64,000 nucleotides of DNA from Thozetella sp. PMI_491 (GCA_021432635.1 MU270032.1:558001-622000); one strand, 5' to 3'; shown: positions 46,315-57,404, counted from the stretch's first letter. A program made the numbers and translations. Notes: generated by a model from the sequence alone, not told the origin.

Positions 46315-47235
46315 TCATATCTGACCAGGTTTCCGCAACACCCCAAGCTTGTGGCCTTTTCCATCCGGATATGCCGGTCCCAGGGTCGGATGCATTAGAT
46401 AGCCGGGGTCGTAGATATTATCTATTGAACGTTCCTTCGACCACCTGTCTATCTTCTCAAAATTCACGCATTGATGCGGGGCCGTGTCATTAACAGAGGG
46501 AAAGTTCGTCCAGTCCAGCCACTTGAACGTGGTGACTTGCGTATCTCCATTGCACAGAACGCCCTGTCTGAGCTGGTCGATGCAGTGCATGTTGTGAAAT
46601 CGGTTGATAGCAAAGTCCTCGTCGGTGTAGTTGGGGAAGTAGTACTCTGGCCAGCTGTACTGGTAGAGTCGCTTCAGGCAGTGCAGCTGGTGGTAGACGT
46701 ATAGTTGGCCGATAAATTCACCAGTGTCAGGAAGAACTACGTTATTTGGGTCGTTTAACTTGTTCATCGCCGCCATTTCAGCTCCCGATAGTCGAATATT
46801 GCTATATTTCAGCACCTTATCCCAGGCCTCGTCGACAGTGGGACTGGGATCATGGACGAGCAGGTTTTTCGGAACCGGCTCGCTGTCGAAGTAGACAGTC
46901 TCCCAATCCACAGCGGTGGTAGCTGGAGCTACAATAATTGTTAATAGAGTTCCACGTCCTGTAGACACAATAATGAGATGATACGGCGGAGACTTACAGT
47001 AAATCTTCCACTTATCGGGACCCGCACAAGGTCTTTTCCACGAGAGAAATAGCACCATGGAGACCAAGGTAAGACAAATGTGCCATGCAAGGAAGACAAG
47101 GTGGAGCTTCCACGCGGTAGATGTCAAGCTGGACCTCGGTCGAATCCAAGGATTGCCGCCCTCAGTCTCCCCTGAGTCTCTATATCTTCCCCCTTCGTTG
47201 GGAAGTTGGTGATACTTCGTCTCCAAATCGCACAT
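46315..47235 (-). CDS. UstYa-family (DUF3328) oxidative cyclase-like protein
   Basis: Exons are 47235-46998 and 46928-46315, 283 residues. The 69-nt intron (GTAAGT, branch TTAAC, TGTAG) is a multiple of three without stops, so the unspliced frame also looks open. Splicing rebuilds the family segment WKIYSPATTAVDWETVYF. A single membrane anchor lies at about residues 41-66. The two diagnostic HxxHC motifs are present: YHQLHCLKRL (159-163) and FHNMHCIDQLRQGVLC (191-195, followed by LRQ and Cys). UstYa/UstYb homologues build the oxidative cross-links of ustiloxin, phomopsin and related dikaritins, acting in the secretory pathway on repeat precursors. A repeat-bearing secreted peptide gene starts about 1.05 kb away on the opposite strand, so I infer it is the substrate. 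Confidence 0.9.
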   Translation of the reverse strand: MCDLETKYHQLPNEGGRYRDSGETEGGNPWIRPRSSLTSTAWKLHLVFLAWHICLTLVSMVLFLSWKRPCAGPDKWKIYCKSPPYHLIIVSTGRGTLLTIIVAPATTAVDWETVYFDSEPVPKNLLVHDPSPTVDEAWDKVLKYSNIRLSGAEMAAMNKLNDPNNVVLPDTGEFIGQLYVYHQLHCLKRLYQYSWPEYYFPNYTDEDFAINRFHNMHCIDQLRQGVLCNGDTQVTTFKWLDWTNFPSVNDTAPHQCVNFEKIDRWSKERSIDNIYDPGYLMHPTLGPAYPDGKGHKLGVLRKPGQI

Positions 47236-48288
47236 ATTCTCTAGGTTTTTTTAGGAAGGTTCTTGGAGCATGGATTGTGCTGGAGGCGCTTATAGAAAAG
47301 AAAAGAATAAGAAACTGGAAGGAGGACGGATGGGGCAACGCCTTGTGGGCAGCGTTTGACTTCCGGTGTGACAGCAGGCCTGGGACAGTAGAAAAAATGC
47401 CGAACGAGAGGATCTTCGCAGTCTCTTCTCTTTCTTCTCTCACGGATATCGGCAAATCGCGCCGCATGGTGGTCATGGGGCTCCCGAGGTATGCTCGAGG
47501 GATGTGCAACATGCCCGGTGTGGTTAGTAACCCTGCGGCGCATATCCGACCAATGTTCCATACGAGCAAACGTACCTTGCGGAGAAATAGAAACATAATG
47601 GATGAGTCTGAGTAACTCCTCCGCAAGGATTTCGCCAATCCCTGTGGATAGCTGATAGGTACGCGTTGGTTCTGCGGCGCGTATAGCTATAGTGTCTAGT
47701 CCTAAATCGGGGCCAACCCGCATGCTTCGTATATTTGAAGGAAACGTATTGGATTGCGACTGGGTGGGGGAGGCACCTTTGGCACCTGTCGCCGCTTGTG
47801 GGGAGACACATCATGCATTCTTGTGGCGTTGCTAACGCCCGCGCATAAACCTAACGACATAATCTGGATGTCAAACTAGCGTTTCCGGGGCACGCGAACC
47901 AATCGCGCAAAGAGAGAACGGTGAAGTTCTGTTTTGTTGGTGGTCAGAAGGTGTGACGTCCAATGAGATGCAGTGATGCAAAAGTTCGACAAGCCAGTTT
48001 CGGTAGCTGAGACTATCTTGTGCGAGCGAAGCTGGAGTATTCCTTCTAGGCTAAAGCAAGTCCAGTCCCGATCATCAGACTCGAGTGATGACCACGAGTG
48101 GCTAGTCATTCCGTCCACATCATTAGAGCCGGGAGGTGAGGTGGGCTTAGTACATAAGACTCTCGCGAAGATATCGATTCAAGGAGGGTAGTCCCATATC
48201 ATGTTCTTACCAACAGTAAACAAAACTTGGTATCCCGCTCAACTATCAGTGTCTCTTATACCATCTACGGTCTAACAAAAAGACAAAA
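47236..48288. promoter_or_regulatory. Divergent intergenic region of UstYa-like gene and repeat peptide
   Basis: 1.05 kb between the start of the UstYa-like gene and the start of the repeat-peptide gene. It should carry both promoters. Frames within it lack family features. No shared operator was identified by eye. Confidence 0.5.
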
Positions 48289-48628
48289 ATGGTTTCCCTC
48301 AAGCTCCTCGCTATCGTTCCACTGCTAGCCGGCGTTGCTCTGACCGTTCCAGTCACCGGTAAGTTCTAGTCTCATATGTCACGTTTCGTTTAAATTAGGA
48401 GATCTACAAGCGTTTTTGTGTTCATATACCGACTAACGACACTGGGCAGATCCGAGCGTTCCTGCGGATGAGTCCTACATCTGGCCGGCTGGCGGAAAGC
48501 TGAAGGGGAGAGAGACCGCGTCTGGTGCGGACGAGTCGTACATCTGGCCGGCCGGTGCGAAGTTGAAGGGAAGGGAGACCGCTTCCGGCGCTGATGAATC
48601 CTACATCTGGCCAGCCGGTAGAAAGTAG
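48289..48628 (+). CDS. Secreted repeat peptide, candidate RiPP (dikaritin-like) precursor
   Basis: Exon 1 is 48289-48358 and exon 2 is 48450-48628, 82 residues. The 91-nt intron has GTAAGT, branch GACTAAC and acceptor GGCAG. Residues 1 to about 20 are a signal peptide (MVSLKLLAIVPLLAGVALT). The rest is two full 21-residue units and a truncated third. Each carries the invariant core ADESYIWPAG; the spacer is KLKGRETASG. The core has Tyr, Trp and Pro; Y-I-W-P can be compared with the phomopsin core Y-V-I-P. Known dikaritin precursors have the same plan of signal peptide plus repeats cut by Kex2. Here there is no KR pair, only K-L-K and G-R, so processing must differ or use weak sites. With the divergent UstYa-like gene this suggests a small RiPP locus. 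The product is unknown. Confidence 0.85.
48464..48625 (+). repeat. 63-bp coding tandem repeat inside the precursor gene
   Basis: Units are 48464-48526, 48527-48589 and the partial 48590-48625. Units 1 and 2 differ at ten synonymous codons but change only one residue (Gly to Ala after the core). Units 2 and 3 differ at five synonymous codons and the same variable residue. The tandem copies have thus diverged in DNA while the peptide was kept. Confidence 0.95.
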
Positions 48629-48893
48629 GACTCAAGCTTGTCATAAGGTGTATATCACACGTGATGGAAGACGACGGGCGATGGAAGAGCAGTATAACTA
48701 CAAGCAAAAGTCGTAGTTTAACAGGGCTGCTCTGTCTCCTCCGAATAACACAATGGTCCACGTCCTACTTGAGCAGTGACTACCAATGTATCAAGAAACT
48801 TTGAGCATCTAGCTATAGCCAAGCCAGTGGGCTTTCGAATCTTAGTACCAGAAATAACCTTTGCAAGTCGCTGCCACATTTCCTTGGATTAGC

Positions 48894-50048
48894 TTATACG
48901 GTGTATGTGGTACCGAATGTCGAGTTTCCCGTAAGCACCTCGAGGAGCTTTTTAGCAATAATCTCATCTGAAACTCAGGGTTAGCGGCGCGGGCATTCCT
49001 ATAAGGCCATCTTATTCATGCGCACCGGTTCTTGCTGACGGGTGCAGCTCGTCCCACCAGAGGAATGCAGAGCGGGGGGCGGACTCATCCCTGCACGGGC
49101 TGCCGTCGCCGCGGCAGTGGTGGTAATACCCCGTCGTGTTGTATGGGGCGTCTAGATAGTTTCTTGGGTTGTTATATATATCTGTCATGAGGCTGTGGAC
49201 GTCGAAGAGCGTAAAGGTGGCCCCGGGCCAGCGGGATTGGACAATCAGCTGGAATGGGGCGCCGTACTCGAAGATGGTGTTCACAGCCGTGGTATACTGC
49301 ATCATCTTTTGGCTGTACTCGGTCTCGTTGTAGCGCGATTTCGTCCACCAATATTGATGATCGCCGACCCCGCCTCGTGCCTGTGGCGCGTATGTGGGAG
49401 CAAGCTGCAGAGGAGCTTGGTTGAAGAGCACGAACCGCCGGCCGCCGGTGCGGTAGATCCTGTCAAATACCGACCAGACGCATTCCACATAATCCCTAAT
49501 AGTTTTTCCAGGAGCTCCCGAGTCAGAGAGGAAAGCATCCCAGCCCAGGTCATTAGTGCCGATCCAGAGTGCACTTTTCGGTCAGTGTTCCGTATCACGG
49601 GAATGGGTTCCAGGTGCACCCACTATAGAGTGTTCTGAGAAGTGCGATTAAGATAGAGGCTCTTAAATCCAATGTCCGACTCGAAGGAGGGTATTTCATC
49701 ATCCAGGACGGAGGGATAGGGCCTGTAGATGTCATCGAACATGCGGGAAATGATCTCATTTGAGCAGGTGGCCCCGTCACTAGCATAATCGAGGTAGGTA
49801 ACGCCAGTAGAGGCTCGTATGAGCTGGCCCCAGGCAAGGCCGCCCGTCTCGGTGAGGTTGGTCTCATTATGGTACGCGCCGGGAGGCGGCGCACTGCCGT
49901 TGTGGTGAATGTAATACGCCAACCGCCCGTTATCTGTATACGAGTCCCCGAAAGTGACCAGGTGGGTGAATGGCAACTTGTGCATTGGGCTCGGGGCTGC
50001 AAGAATAGCAGTGGCCCCTAGGGCAAGTAGTAGCAAGGAAGAGCCCAT
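48894..50048 (-). CDS. Secreted GDSL/SGNH-hydrolase esterase
   Basis: Exons are 50048-49624, 49573-49026 and 48967-48894, 348 residues. Introns of 50 and 58 nt keep frame. The second restores the expected end DEIIAKKLLEVLTG; without it the frame stops right after block V. The signal peptide is MGSSLLLLALGATAILAAPS. SGNH blocks are present: GDSYTDNG (Ser36, block I), GTND (147-150, block III) and DELHPS (Asp316, His319, block V). Several N-glycosylation sites (NETN, NRTS) fit secretion. The layout resembles the fungal CE16-type acetylesterase/lipase-like group acting on plant-wall or other esters. The exact substrate is unknown. It is tail-to-tail with the repeat-peptide gene, 265 bp apart. 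Confidence 0.9.
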
Positions 50049-50678
50049 AATGATCGGCTAGAGGCGAAATGCTTGGCCACGATTTAGCTGTTAAGATTAG
50101 CACCAATGCTCCCGAGCTGTGTGACAACCGGGGTGCCAAGCAAATCGCGGCTCCGTGGCTCGCGCCAAGACAAGGCTCACGGGGCAGAAGCCGGGTTCGG
50201 CTCGCTCTATATACCGGTCCAGCCGCTGAACAGCTTCCGATGCGGGCTGAGGCACAGAACAGATACGATATGCCGCGACATTGTTCAATATCCGGGAAAA
50301 GAGCGGGATTGCTGCGGCAGCCTATATTGCGGCTGCTTCCATTTCGGCTCTTGTAATGTAGACATCGTCACGGCTGTAAAAGATCGGCACAGACACTGAA
50401 AGTGTGCATGGTGGAAGCAGTTCGTCATGGCCTTTGGAATGATGTGGCTCGGTGACGGCGGGATTTGTTGTCCATGATGGCGAGTGACAAGACTTCGAGT
50501 GGTGAGCGATGGGTGGGAAGCCAACGTAGATTATGTTCTAGGATGCGCCGGGCACTTGGGTGCTACGGCTCTCGGGGTAACAATACCGGCCATTCTATAT
50601 AGGCCATTATTCTATATGGAGCCGCTCCAGGCAACTCCGATGTACCATTACGGCCGGCAAGGCCTTCATTTTGGTTGG
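50049..50678. other. Intergenic, no gene recognised
   Basis: Upstream of the GDSL gene and downstream of the DUF2985 gene. No gene or repeat was recognised. Confidence 0.45.
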
Positions 50679-52014
50679 CTAAACGCCCTCGACTATCCGC
50701 ACTTCGGGCCCTTCGATCTTTTTTACTTTTCGCCCTTCCCACCATGACATTAAACCGGCAAACATCGCCGAACCACAGCCTAGGCCGATGAAGGTGCCAG
50801 TGGCCCATCCCTAGAGAGCCCTGTTAGCACACGTTGCATGCATGTGGTGGGGCTGGAATCTACTCACTGGTCGGTCGATGCGGTTGTAGTGCCACATAAA
50901 GAATGACAGGATGACCTGTAGGAGCGTGTTGATGGCCATCATGGAGACGCAGAAGCCGAGTTTCCAAAGGGCCGTTGGCGGGGCTCGCTTGCCCGTGAAC
51001 GTCGGGACTTGTTCCTCGGAAACTACGACCCGACCGTCCTTGTTCTCACTGCTGTCGCTGCCGTCCTCGGAGCTGCACGCCCAGGCAGGCGGGCGAAACC
51101 AGCCCTTGTTTTGCTCCGACAGCTTCCCCATGGCCACCTTGTCGTGGACAGTCACTGCGCGGATCATGTAGTACAGGTCGCGGAAGCGCCAGGGCGCGAG
51201 GCCGAAACCGGTGACGCAGAACAAGGCGTTGAGGATCTGACTGTCGATCTCGAGCCAGATCTTCCTGGCCGAGTTGTTGTCATCCGCGGACGGATAGTCC
51301 ATGGCGGGGGCGGCATCGAGAAGCAAGAAGAAGAGCATGGCCTATTTTGGCATGGTGTCAGTCAACTGGTCAGGATGAGATGCGACATGGCCGGGGGCCC
51401 GTGTTCAGCGTCTGATGTAAGGGGTTTGGATGACCTACTCCCCATGCCTGCAGCCCTACGCGTTAGCATTTCTCCACCGGCAGCGGCCCGCGCACAAGGG
51501 GAAAAGGGATGCATACCACAATATTGAGAAAGTAGATGGCGATGCAGAAGCCGGCCGGTGTCCGGACAAACTTCCACAGAGCCTTGAGGCCGTTTTTGGC
51601 TACGGTAGCCCACTTCTCCTTGCCATCATCCTGGTGTTTTTCGCTCAACGTGAGCCGTCGCTGCAGCTGTTGAGCGGTCACTGGGGGCTCCTCGGGATCT
51701 TCCGGCACGGTGTCGACATTGTACTGGGGCGTGTTGAAGGTGACCCCGGTCGGCTGCTTCTTCAATTGCAACAGGGCGAGCTCCCCGTTGGGCTCCTGGA
51801 TCGCGGTGCGCGTGGTGTGGCCGTGGGCGTTGAACTCGAGGCTGTCGCCGCCGAGACTGGAGTTGCGGAGCTCGGTCAGATTGGGTGCCTGGGCGATTGC
51901 GGTGCCGGTGGCCTGCCACATGCCTAGCTGAGGGCTGCTGTTGGCCAAGGAAGTGGACGCGCGACGCACGCGCCCGACGAAACCCCGGTCCTCCGGAGCG
52001 GTAGCGTCGGCCAT
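50679..52014 (-). CDS. DUF2985 (PLAC8-related) membrane protein with a 9-nt microexon
   Basis: Exons are 52014-51517, 51447-51439 (nine bases), 51341-50868 and 50810-50679, 370 residues, every junction in phase 0. The microexon encodes Ala-Trp-Gly and completes NIVAWGAMLFFLLLDAAPAM, which fits the family's usual NxVAWGGML run. The first 165 residues are polar and probably disordered. Two to four membrane segments follow (FCIAIYFLNIV...; KLGFCVSMMAINTLLQVILSFFMW; TGTFIGLGCGSAMFAGLMSWW) and the tail is KVKKIEGPEVR. The central FRPPAW and the WRFRDLYYMIRA segment are typical of the family. Function is unknown; PLAC8 relatives are linked to ion homeostasis. The ATG at 52014 is chosen; the upstream extension is GC-rich shadow. 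Confidence 0.85.
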
Positions 52015-52938
52015 GGTGCCACGGGACCTCCCAGAGCGCGCGCGTGCTGAGGACGGGGGTGCGCGTGGTGTGCGAGGTAATCGCAAAACGAGTCGGAGTT
52101 TTCTGCCCGCTGTCGCCTGGGCATTCCACGGTTTTTGAGACTGGCGATTCTGGAGATTCGCAAAGGAAGCTGCGGATGGGGCGGAGGGTCTGCGTGGCTG
52201 CGGGGAACTATTGTGCCTGCCACACGGGGCGGCGGGGCTCGGGGCTAGCAGGGATGGGCACACAGTCATGGACACTCAGTTAGTGCAAAGGCCAGGCCCG
52301 ATAGCGTCGATAGGGCAAATTATGCCCGTTTGAGGGCTATACGGAAGCGCCGCGCACCGACCGCGCGGGCTTCCTGAGTAAGCCGATAGGTTTTTCGCTT
52401 TGGGTAAGTGGTACCTTTGCCTCGGTCTCGGTCTTTAGCTCGCGAGTCAACGCTCGCCGCTTGCGTCCGGAAGCCCGGGCCATCTGTCAGAGTTTTGCGC
52501 CCGTCAACTCTCTCCAACGCCTCGCGCTGTGATCGGCCCTTCGGACTACGTCAGTGCTCGGCGTCGGGCCTAGTCGCAAACCAAAACCCAGGCGCCTCGA
52601 GCTCAGCTGCCCTTTGCGCATCCCCACTTCCAGGTGAATGCGAGAGAAGCTTCCACAATTGCCTTGACCATTCATCATCATTGATGACCGCCACCACAAG
52701 ACCAGCGCCCCTCGATCCAGTAACAGTAGTCACAGTTCAGTCGCGGTCGGGAGCCAAAGAAAAAAAAAAGTAGTCACAGCTCAATCGCAGTCGGGAGCCA
52801 AAACCCCCGTCCCACCCCGCCGAGGACGCGCGCGACAATTCTGCCCCTCCACGAACATGCTCCTTGTCACGGTTTGGCATTCATAGTAATTTTTGGGGGG
52901 CGGCTACCGAGCTCCCGAAGACCTGAAGAGCTGCAGAC
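52015..52938. other. Divergent intergenic region
   Basis: Between the DUF2985 gene and the glycosyltransferase gene; it holds both promoters. A near-duplicate pair of short segments, CAGTCGCGGTCGGGAGCCAA and CAATCGCAGTCGGGAGCCAA (about 52738-52802), flanks an A-run. Confidence 0.5.
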
Positions 52939-55689
52939 ATGCCTCTCGGCGGCCTGAGATCCGACGGCCCGGGGCGGGTCGAACTAGGCGACGGCATCAG
53001 CAAAGTCACCAGCAGAGTCAACAGCGATGGGCGCACCACAGTGCAGATCCACGCCAATCCCCAAGCCCTGGCGACATGGATCGACAAGTTTCTCACAACC
53101 TTCGGCGACGGCAAGGATGGCACGTCGCGAAAGTCCCGCGACGGGTTTCCAGGCCATGAGCCCGATGCGCCGGTGCCGCGCCTCAATATCGCCATCCACA
53201 TCGTAGGCTCGCGCGGCGACGTGCAGCCCTTCATCCCCATCGCGCAGCTGCTCAGCCAGCCGCCGTACGGGCACCGGGTGCGCATCTGCACCCACGCTGT
53301 CTTCAAGGACTTTGTCGAGTCCAACGGCGTTGAGTTCTTCAGCATCGGCGGCGACCCGGAGGCGCTGATGGCCTACATGGTCAAGAACCCGGGCCTGCTG
53401 CCGAGCCGGGAGAGCTTCAAGGCTGGCGACATCGGCAAGCGGAGGAGAGAGATGGCCGAGATCATGGAGGGCGTGTGGCGGAGCTGCATCGAAGCCGGAG
53501 ACGGGATCGGGCCGAGGGTCACCGCTGCCGACGCCGAGTCGACCAGCGATCTCTTCATCGCCGACGCCATCATCGCCAACCCGCCCTCGATGGCCCACAT
53601 CCACTGCGCCGAGAAGCTCGGAGTGCCGCTGCACATGGTCTTCACCATGCCGTGGTCGCCCACGCGGTCGTTCCACCACCCGCTCGCGTCCATGCAGTAC
53701 AAGGACGCCGAGCCAAGCGTCGCTAACTACATGTCTTTTGTCATGATGGAGCTTCTGACATGGCAGGGGTAAGTACCTAGATGAGCCCCACGGTTGTGGA
53801 CCGATCGCATGCGCTGACTGCTACCCTGAATAGGCTTGGCGATGTCATCAACAAGTTTCGGGTCCGGACCCTGAAGCTCGACCCCATCAGCCCGCTCTGG
53901 GGCCACCAGCTCCTCCCCAGACTTCGCGTGCCGTACACTTACCTCTGGCCCGAGTCTTTGATCCCCAAGCCCCATGATTGGGGCCATTACATCAAGATTG
54001 CCTCCTTCTCTTTTCTGCCCCAGGCCAGCTCGTATACCCCACCTCCTGAGCTAGTCGAGTTCCTACAGAAGGGGCCGCCTCCGGTGTACATCGGCTTCGG
54101 GTCTATCGTCCTAGAGAACCCGGAGGCGCTCACCAAGCTCATCTTTGAGGCCGTTGAGAGCGCCGGCGTCCGAGCCATCGTGTCGCAGGGCTGGGGCGGC
54201 CTCGGAGGCGGGTCAGTTCCGGAAAACATCTTCCTCGTCGGCAACTGTCCCCACGACTGGCTCTTCCAGCGTGTTTCGGCCGTTGTCCACCATGGTGGCG
54301 CAGGTACAACCGCGGCCGGACTCGCGGCAGGACGCCCGACAGTGGTGGTTCCCTTCTTTGGCGACCAGCCCTTCTGGGGCCAGATGGTAGCTCGCGCTGG
54401 TGCCGGCCCTGCCCCCGTCCCGTTCAAGGAGATGACCGCGGAGAGCTTAGCCGCCAGCATCACCTTTGCCTTGAAGCCAGAGGTTCAGAAGGCGGCAGCC
54501 GAGGTCTCGCGGCAGATCGAGCACGAGGACGGCGCAGGAGCAGCGGCGACGGACGTGCACCAGAGGTTAGAGATCGAGAACCTCCGGTGCGATGTCACCC
54601 CGAACCGCTTGGCGGTATGGGAGGACAAGGCAACCGGCGCCCACCTCAGCGGCTTCGCGGCTAGCGTCCTCATTCAAAACGGCAAGGTCAAGCGACAGCA
54701 TCTCAAGCTGCTTCGCCACAAGCACTGGTACGTCGATGAGGGCGCCGAGCATCCCGTCCTCGGCGCCATTGCCACCGCAAGCGGCACCTTCATGGAGTTG
54801 GCGGCTGCAACGAGGCTCTACATCGACCGCCTGCAGCGCCCAACCGTCCCCAGGACCAGGAGGGCCTCACTCGCGATGCTCACTCCGACCTTGACGCGCG
54901 AAGTGACACGCAAAAAGTCTGAAGGCGCAGAGTCGGACGAGAATAATGGATCCCCATTCACGGCTCGGGAGATGCAGCAAATCGCCATCGAGATGGCCAC
55001 CAAATCCTTCCCCTCCTCAGAGGACCGAATGCGCGCGAGGGGTCCTCTGTGCCGCGATCGGAACTCCAAGCAGCAAAGCGCAGGTCAGGGCGGCCGGTTC
55101 CGCAACGCCGCGCGCGCGACCGGCAGCTTCGCCTTCGATCTCGCCAAGGTCGGGGCGAAGGCGCCCGTCAGCTTCTTCTACAACATGGCCAACGGGTTCC
55201 GCAATTCCCCGTCCTACACATGGAACGGCTTAGAAGCGCGCCGGCGGACCGAGATCACGGGCTTCAAGAGCGGCTTCAAGGTCGCCGGGGAGGAGTTCGC
55301 CCTTGAGTTCTACAGCGCCTTTAGCGGCCTTATCCTGGACCCGTACCAGAGGGGCAAGAAAGAAGGGGCCAAGGGCTTTGGCAAGGGAGTGCTCCAAGCA
55401 GGTCACGGGTTGATCTTCCACACGATGGCCGGTAAGTATCCGTGGTTGCACGCCCCCCTGACAAGAAAGGCGCGTCGCAGTTTACTGACTTTTCCCAGCT
55501 TTGTTTGCTCTGCCGGGCTATTCCATGAAGGGCATCGAGAAGGGGCTGTCCAAGCGGCAGCTCACGAGGCTCAAGGCCGAGATCATCTTGATCAGGATGA
55601 GGCAGGCGATAGACGAACATGTCGGCGCGACCGAGGAGGAAAAGGACGAGGTGTTGGCGCGGTGGAACGCGTTGCACAAGGAGGCATAG
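52939..55689 (+). CDS. Sterol 3-beta-glucosyltransferase-like UDP-glycosyltransferase
   Basis: Exons are 52939-53768, 53834-55431 and 55499-55689, 872 residues; introns of 65 and 67 nt are in phase. The GT28-like N-terminal domain starts at NIAIHIVGSRGDVQPFIPIA (about residue 90). The C-terminal GT1 domain has YIGFGSIVLENPE and the donor signature HHGGAGTTAAGLAAGRPTVV, followed by FFGDQPFWG. These match the sterol glucosyltransferase family (UGT51-like), but the PH and GRAM domains of the yeast enzyme are missing. The C-terminal 230 residues contain Gly-rich amphipathic segments (KKEGAKGFGKGVLQAGHGL) seen in many fungal paralogues, perhaps for membrane binding. Expected role: glycosylation of sterols or similar lipids. 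The acceptor is not proven. Confidence 0.88.
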
Positions 55690-57086
55690 GTCCTGGCATT
55701 GGAGGAGTAATGGTAATTCAGCGGTAGATATTAGACTCTTAGAGCCCGGCATGTGGACCATGTGCCTAGAGCTAAATCTATCTACGGTAACCTACTTACC
55801 TAGATACCCTATGTAACTACTATGTTTATTAAATTTCCAAGCCCCCATCGAACTCATGGGTTCTACTCACCTTGCCTCGGCCCCTCTTGACCTCTCAACC
55901 TCCGAAATTTGAACCAGACGTCAAGAATAGAGCCAGAAGGCAGAGCAGGATCACCGGCTGCCAGGCTGACGGCGGTGTCGGCCCTCGCAGACGAGCAAGA
56001 AAGGTTCCTGACTTATTTGGCACTGGCGGTACCAGCTATGGAAGTAGTATCATCTTGTTAATCACCATCATTATAATACTTTCTTTATAATGAAGTCGAC
56101 CCAAATTTGTAAGAAAATATGCAACTGTCAGAAGTAGGATGTACGTCTGTTACGATATATATATAGTTATTTGCTTGTAATCATTAGAAGTATTTATTAT
56201 TACTATAAAAAATTATATTTAAGAGTTAAACTGTAATAGGTAGTGAGACCGAGATAGGAGTGTTTCTTTTCTTTTACCCCTAAGCTGATCGAGACGACGG
56301 AGACCTAGATTAGACCCATGCCCTCTTGCTCTAGGTATCAATAGGCAGGAGGATAGCTTTCTTTTCCCTCCGGCAGGAGCAGCATCATCAAAACGATCAC
56401 CACCACGATCATCCTTAACTCGTTTTCCTAGACCAAGACCGACCAACTAATACATTCTTTTGCTCTCATCGCGGGATTCGTCTCCATCCTACGTGCTTTT
56501 ATTTGCTCTGATCAGAGCCGTGGCTTTATTGTTGCAGTGGTCCTACTCGGAGGGAGCTGGTTTGATGGCTGATGTATTAGATCCACGTTGTGGCTACTAG
56601 ACGGCGGTGGTGGCGTGTGTGGTGTTGTGTGTTGATCGCACCAATTCTGCTTCACGCTTTTCACCGCCTTCGGTATTGATTAATAAATAATATTGTTTTC
56701 AGCAAATATAAATGTATTTATTTTTATAATTATTAATTATTAATTAATCAATTATATAAACATATATAATAGCCAGCTAAAGTCCAGTGGCTGCAACGGG
56801 TTGGATTTTACTGAACTGCTACAACCCGTGTCCAATATTCCACATAAACATTAAGTCTCGTTGAATTATCTGTTATTTTTAGCTGGCCGAGGCCTGCAAT
56901 TTCGACAGACCCGTCCATTTCGCGAGGACGCTTGGGGTGGGAAAATATAGCTTTCCTAATGTCAGCCCACGCTAGAATAGCGGTCCACAGCCACAACGAA
57001 AGGCGGCCACCGACAGGCCACGTCGAAGAACAGTGAACATCACAACAAAATAAGATCTCACAGTCACAAAGAATAAGCACAACGAA

Positions 57087-57156
57087 AATAGCCACAACAA
57101 AATAGCCACGACGAAATAGCTACAACGAAATAGCTACGACGAAATAGCCACAATAA
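57087..57156. repeat. Five 14-bp tandem repeats
   Basis: The unit is AATAGCYACRACRA. Units vary only at purine/pyrimidine transitions, and a further degenerate unit precedes them. C-to-T and G-to-A variation between units is the pattern expected from deamination. Confidence 0.85.
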
Positions 57157-57353
57157 AACAGATAATTTCTAGTAACATACCGCACAAACATAGTGGCTTC
57201 TAGTACTATAAGGTCTATTTAACAGCGTTACTAAACGCTATTAGCGGCACATATCATATTACTAACCACGATAAATACCAGAAATAAGGTTACCAGACAC
57301 TTTAAGAACAAACTAAGCACTTACCCGTTAATCACCTAATAATACCTAAACAA

Positions 57354-57404
57354 GTAACGTAATCCATAAGCGAGTGCACCACCCAAACGAGTGCACTACT
57401 TCAA
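57354..57404 (+). repeat. Transposon-end-like motif, copy 1
   Basis: GTAACGTAATCCATAAGCGAG is followed by a second AACGAGTGCAC-type subrepeat. It matches the motif at 60355 with one change over the first 21 bases. Doubled AAGCGAG units recall the ends of fungal Tc1/pogo-like elements, but no transposase is present. Confidence 0.5.

Noticed and set aside
48894-50048. GDSL esterase as a RiPP processing enzyme
   Set aside because: The family hydrolyses esters and no link to dikaritin maturation is known; kept as a neighbour only.
52984-53679. Long minus-strand frame opposite the sterol-glucosyltransferase-like gene
   Set aside because: GC-rich antisense shadow of a well-supported gene.
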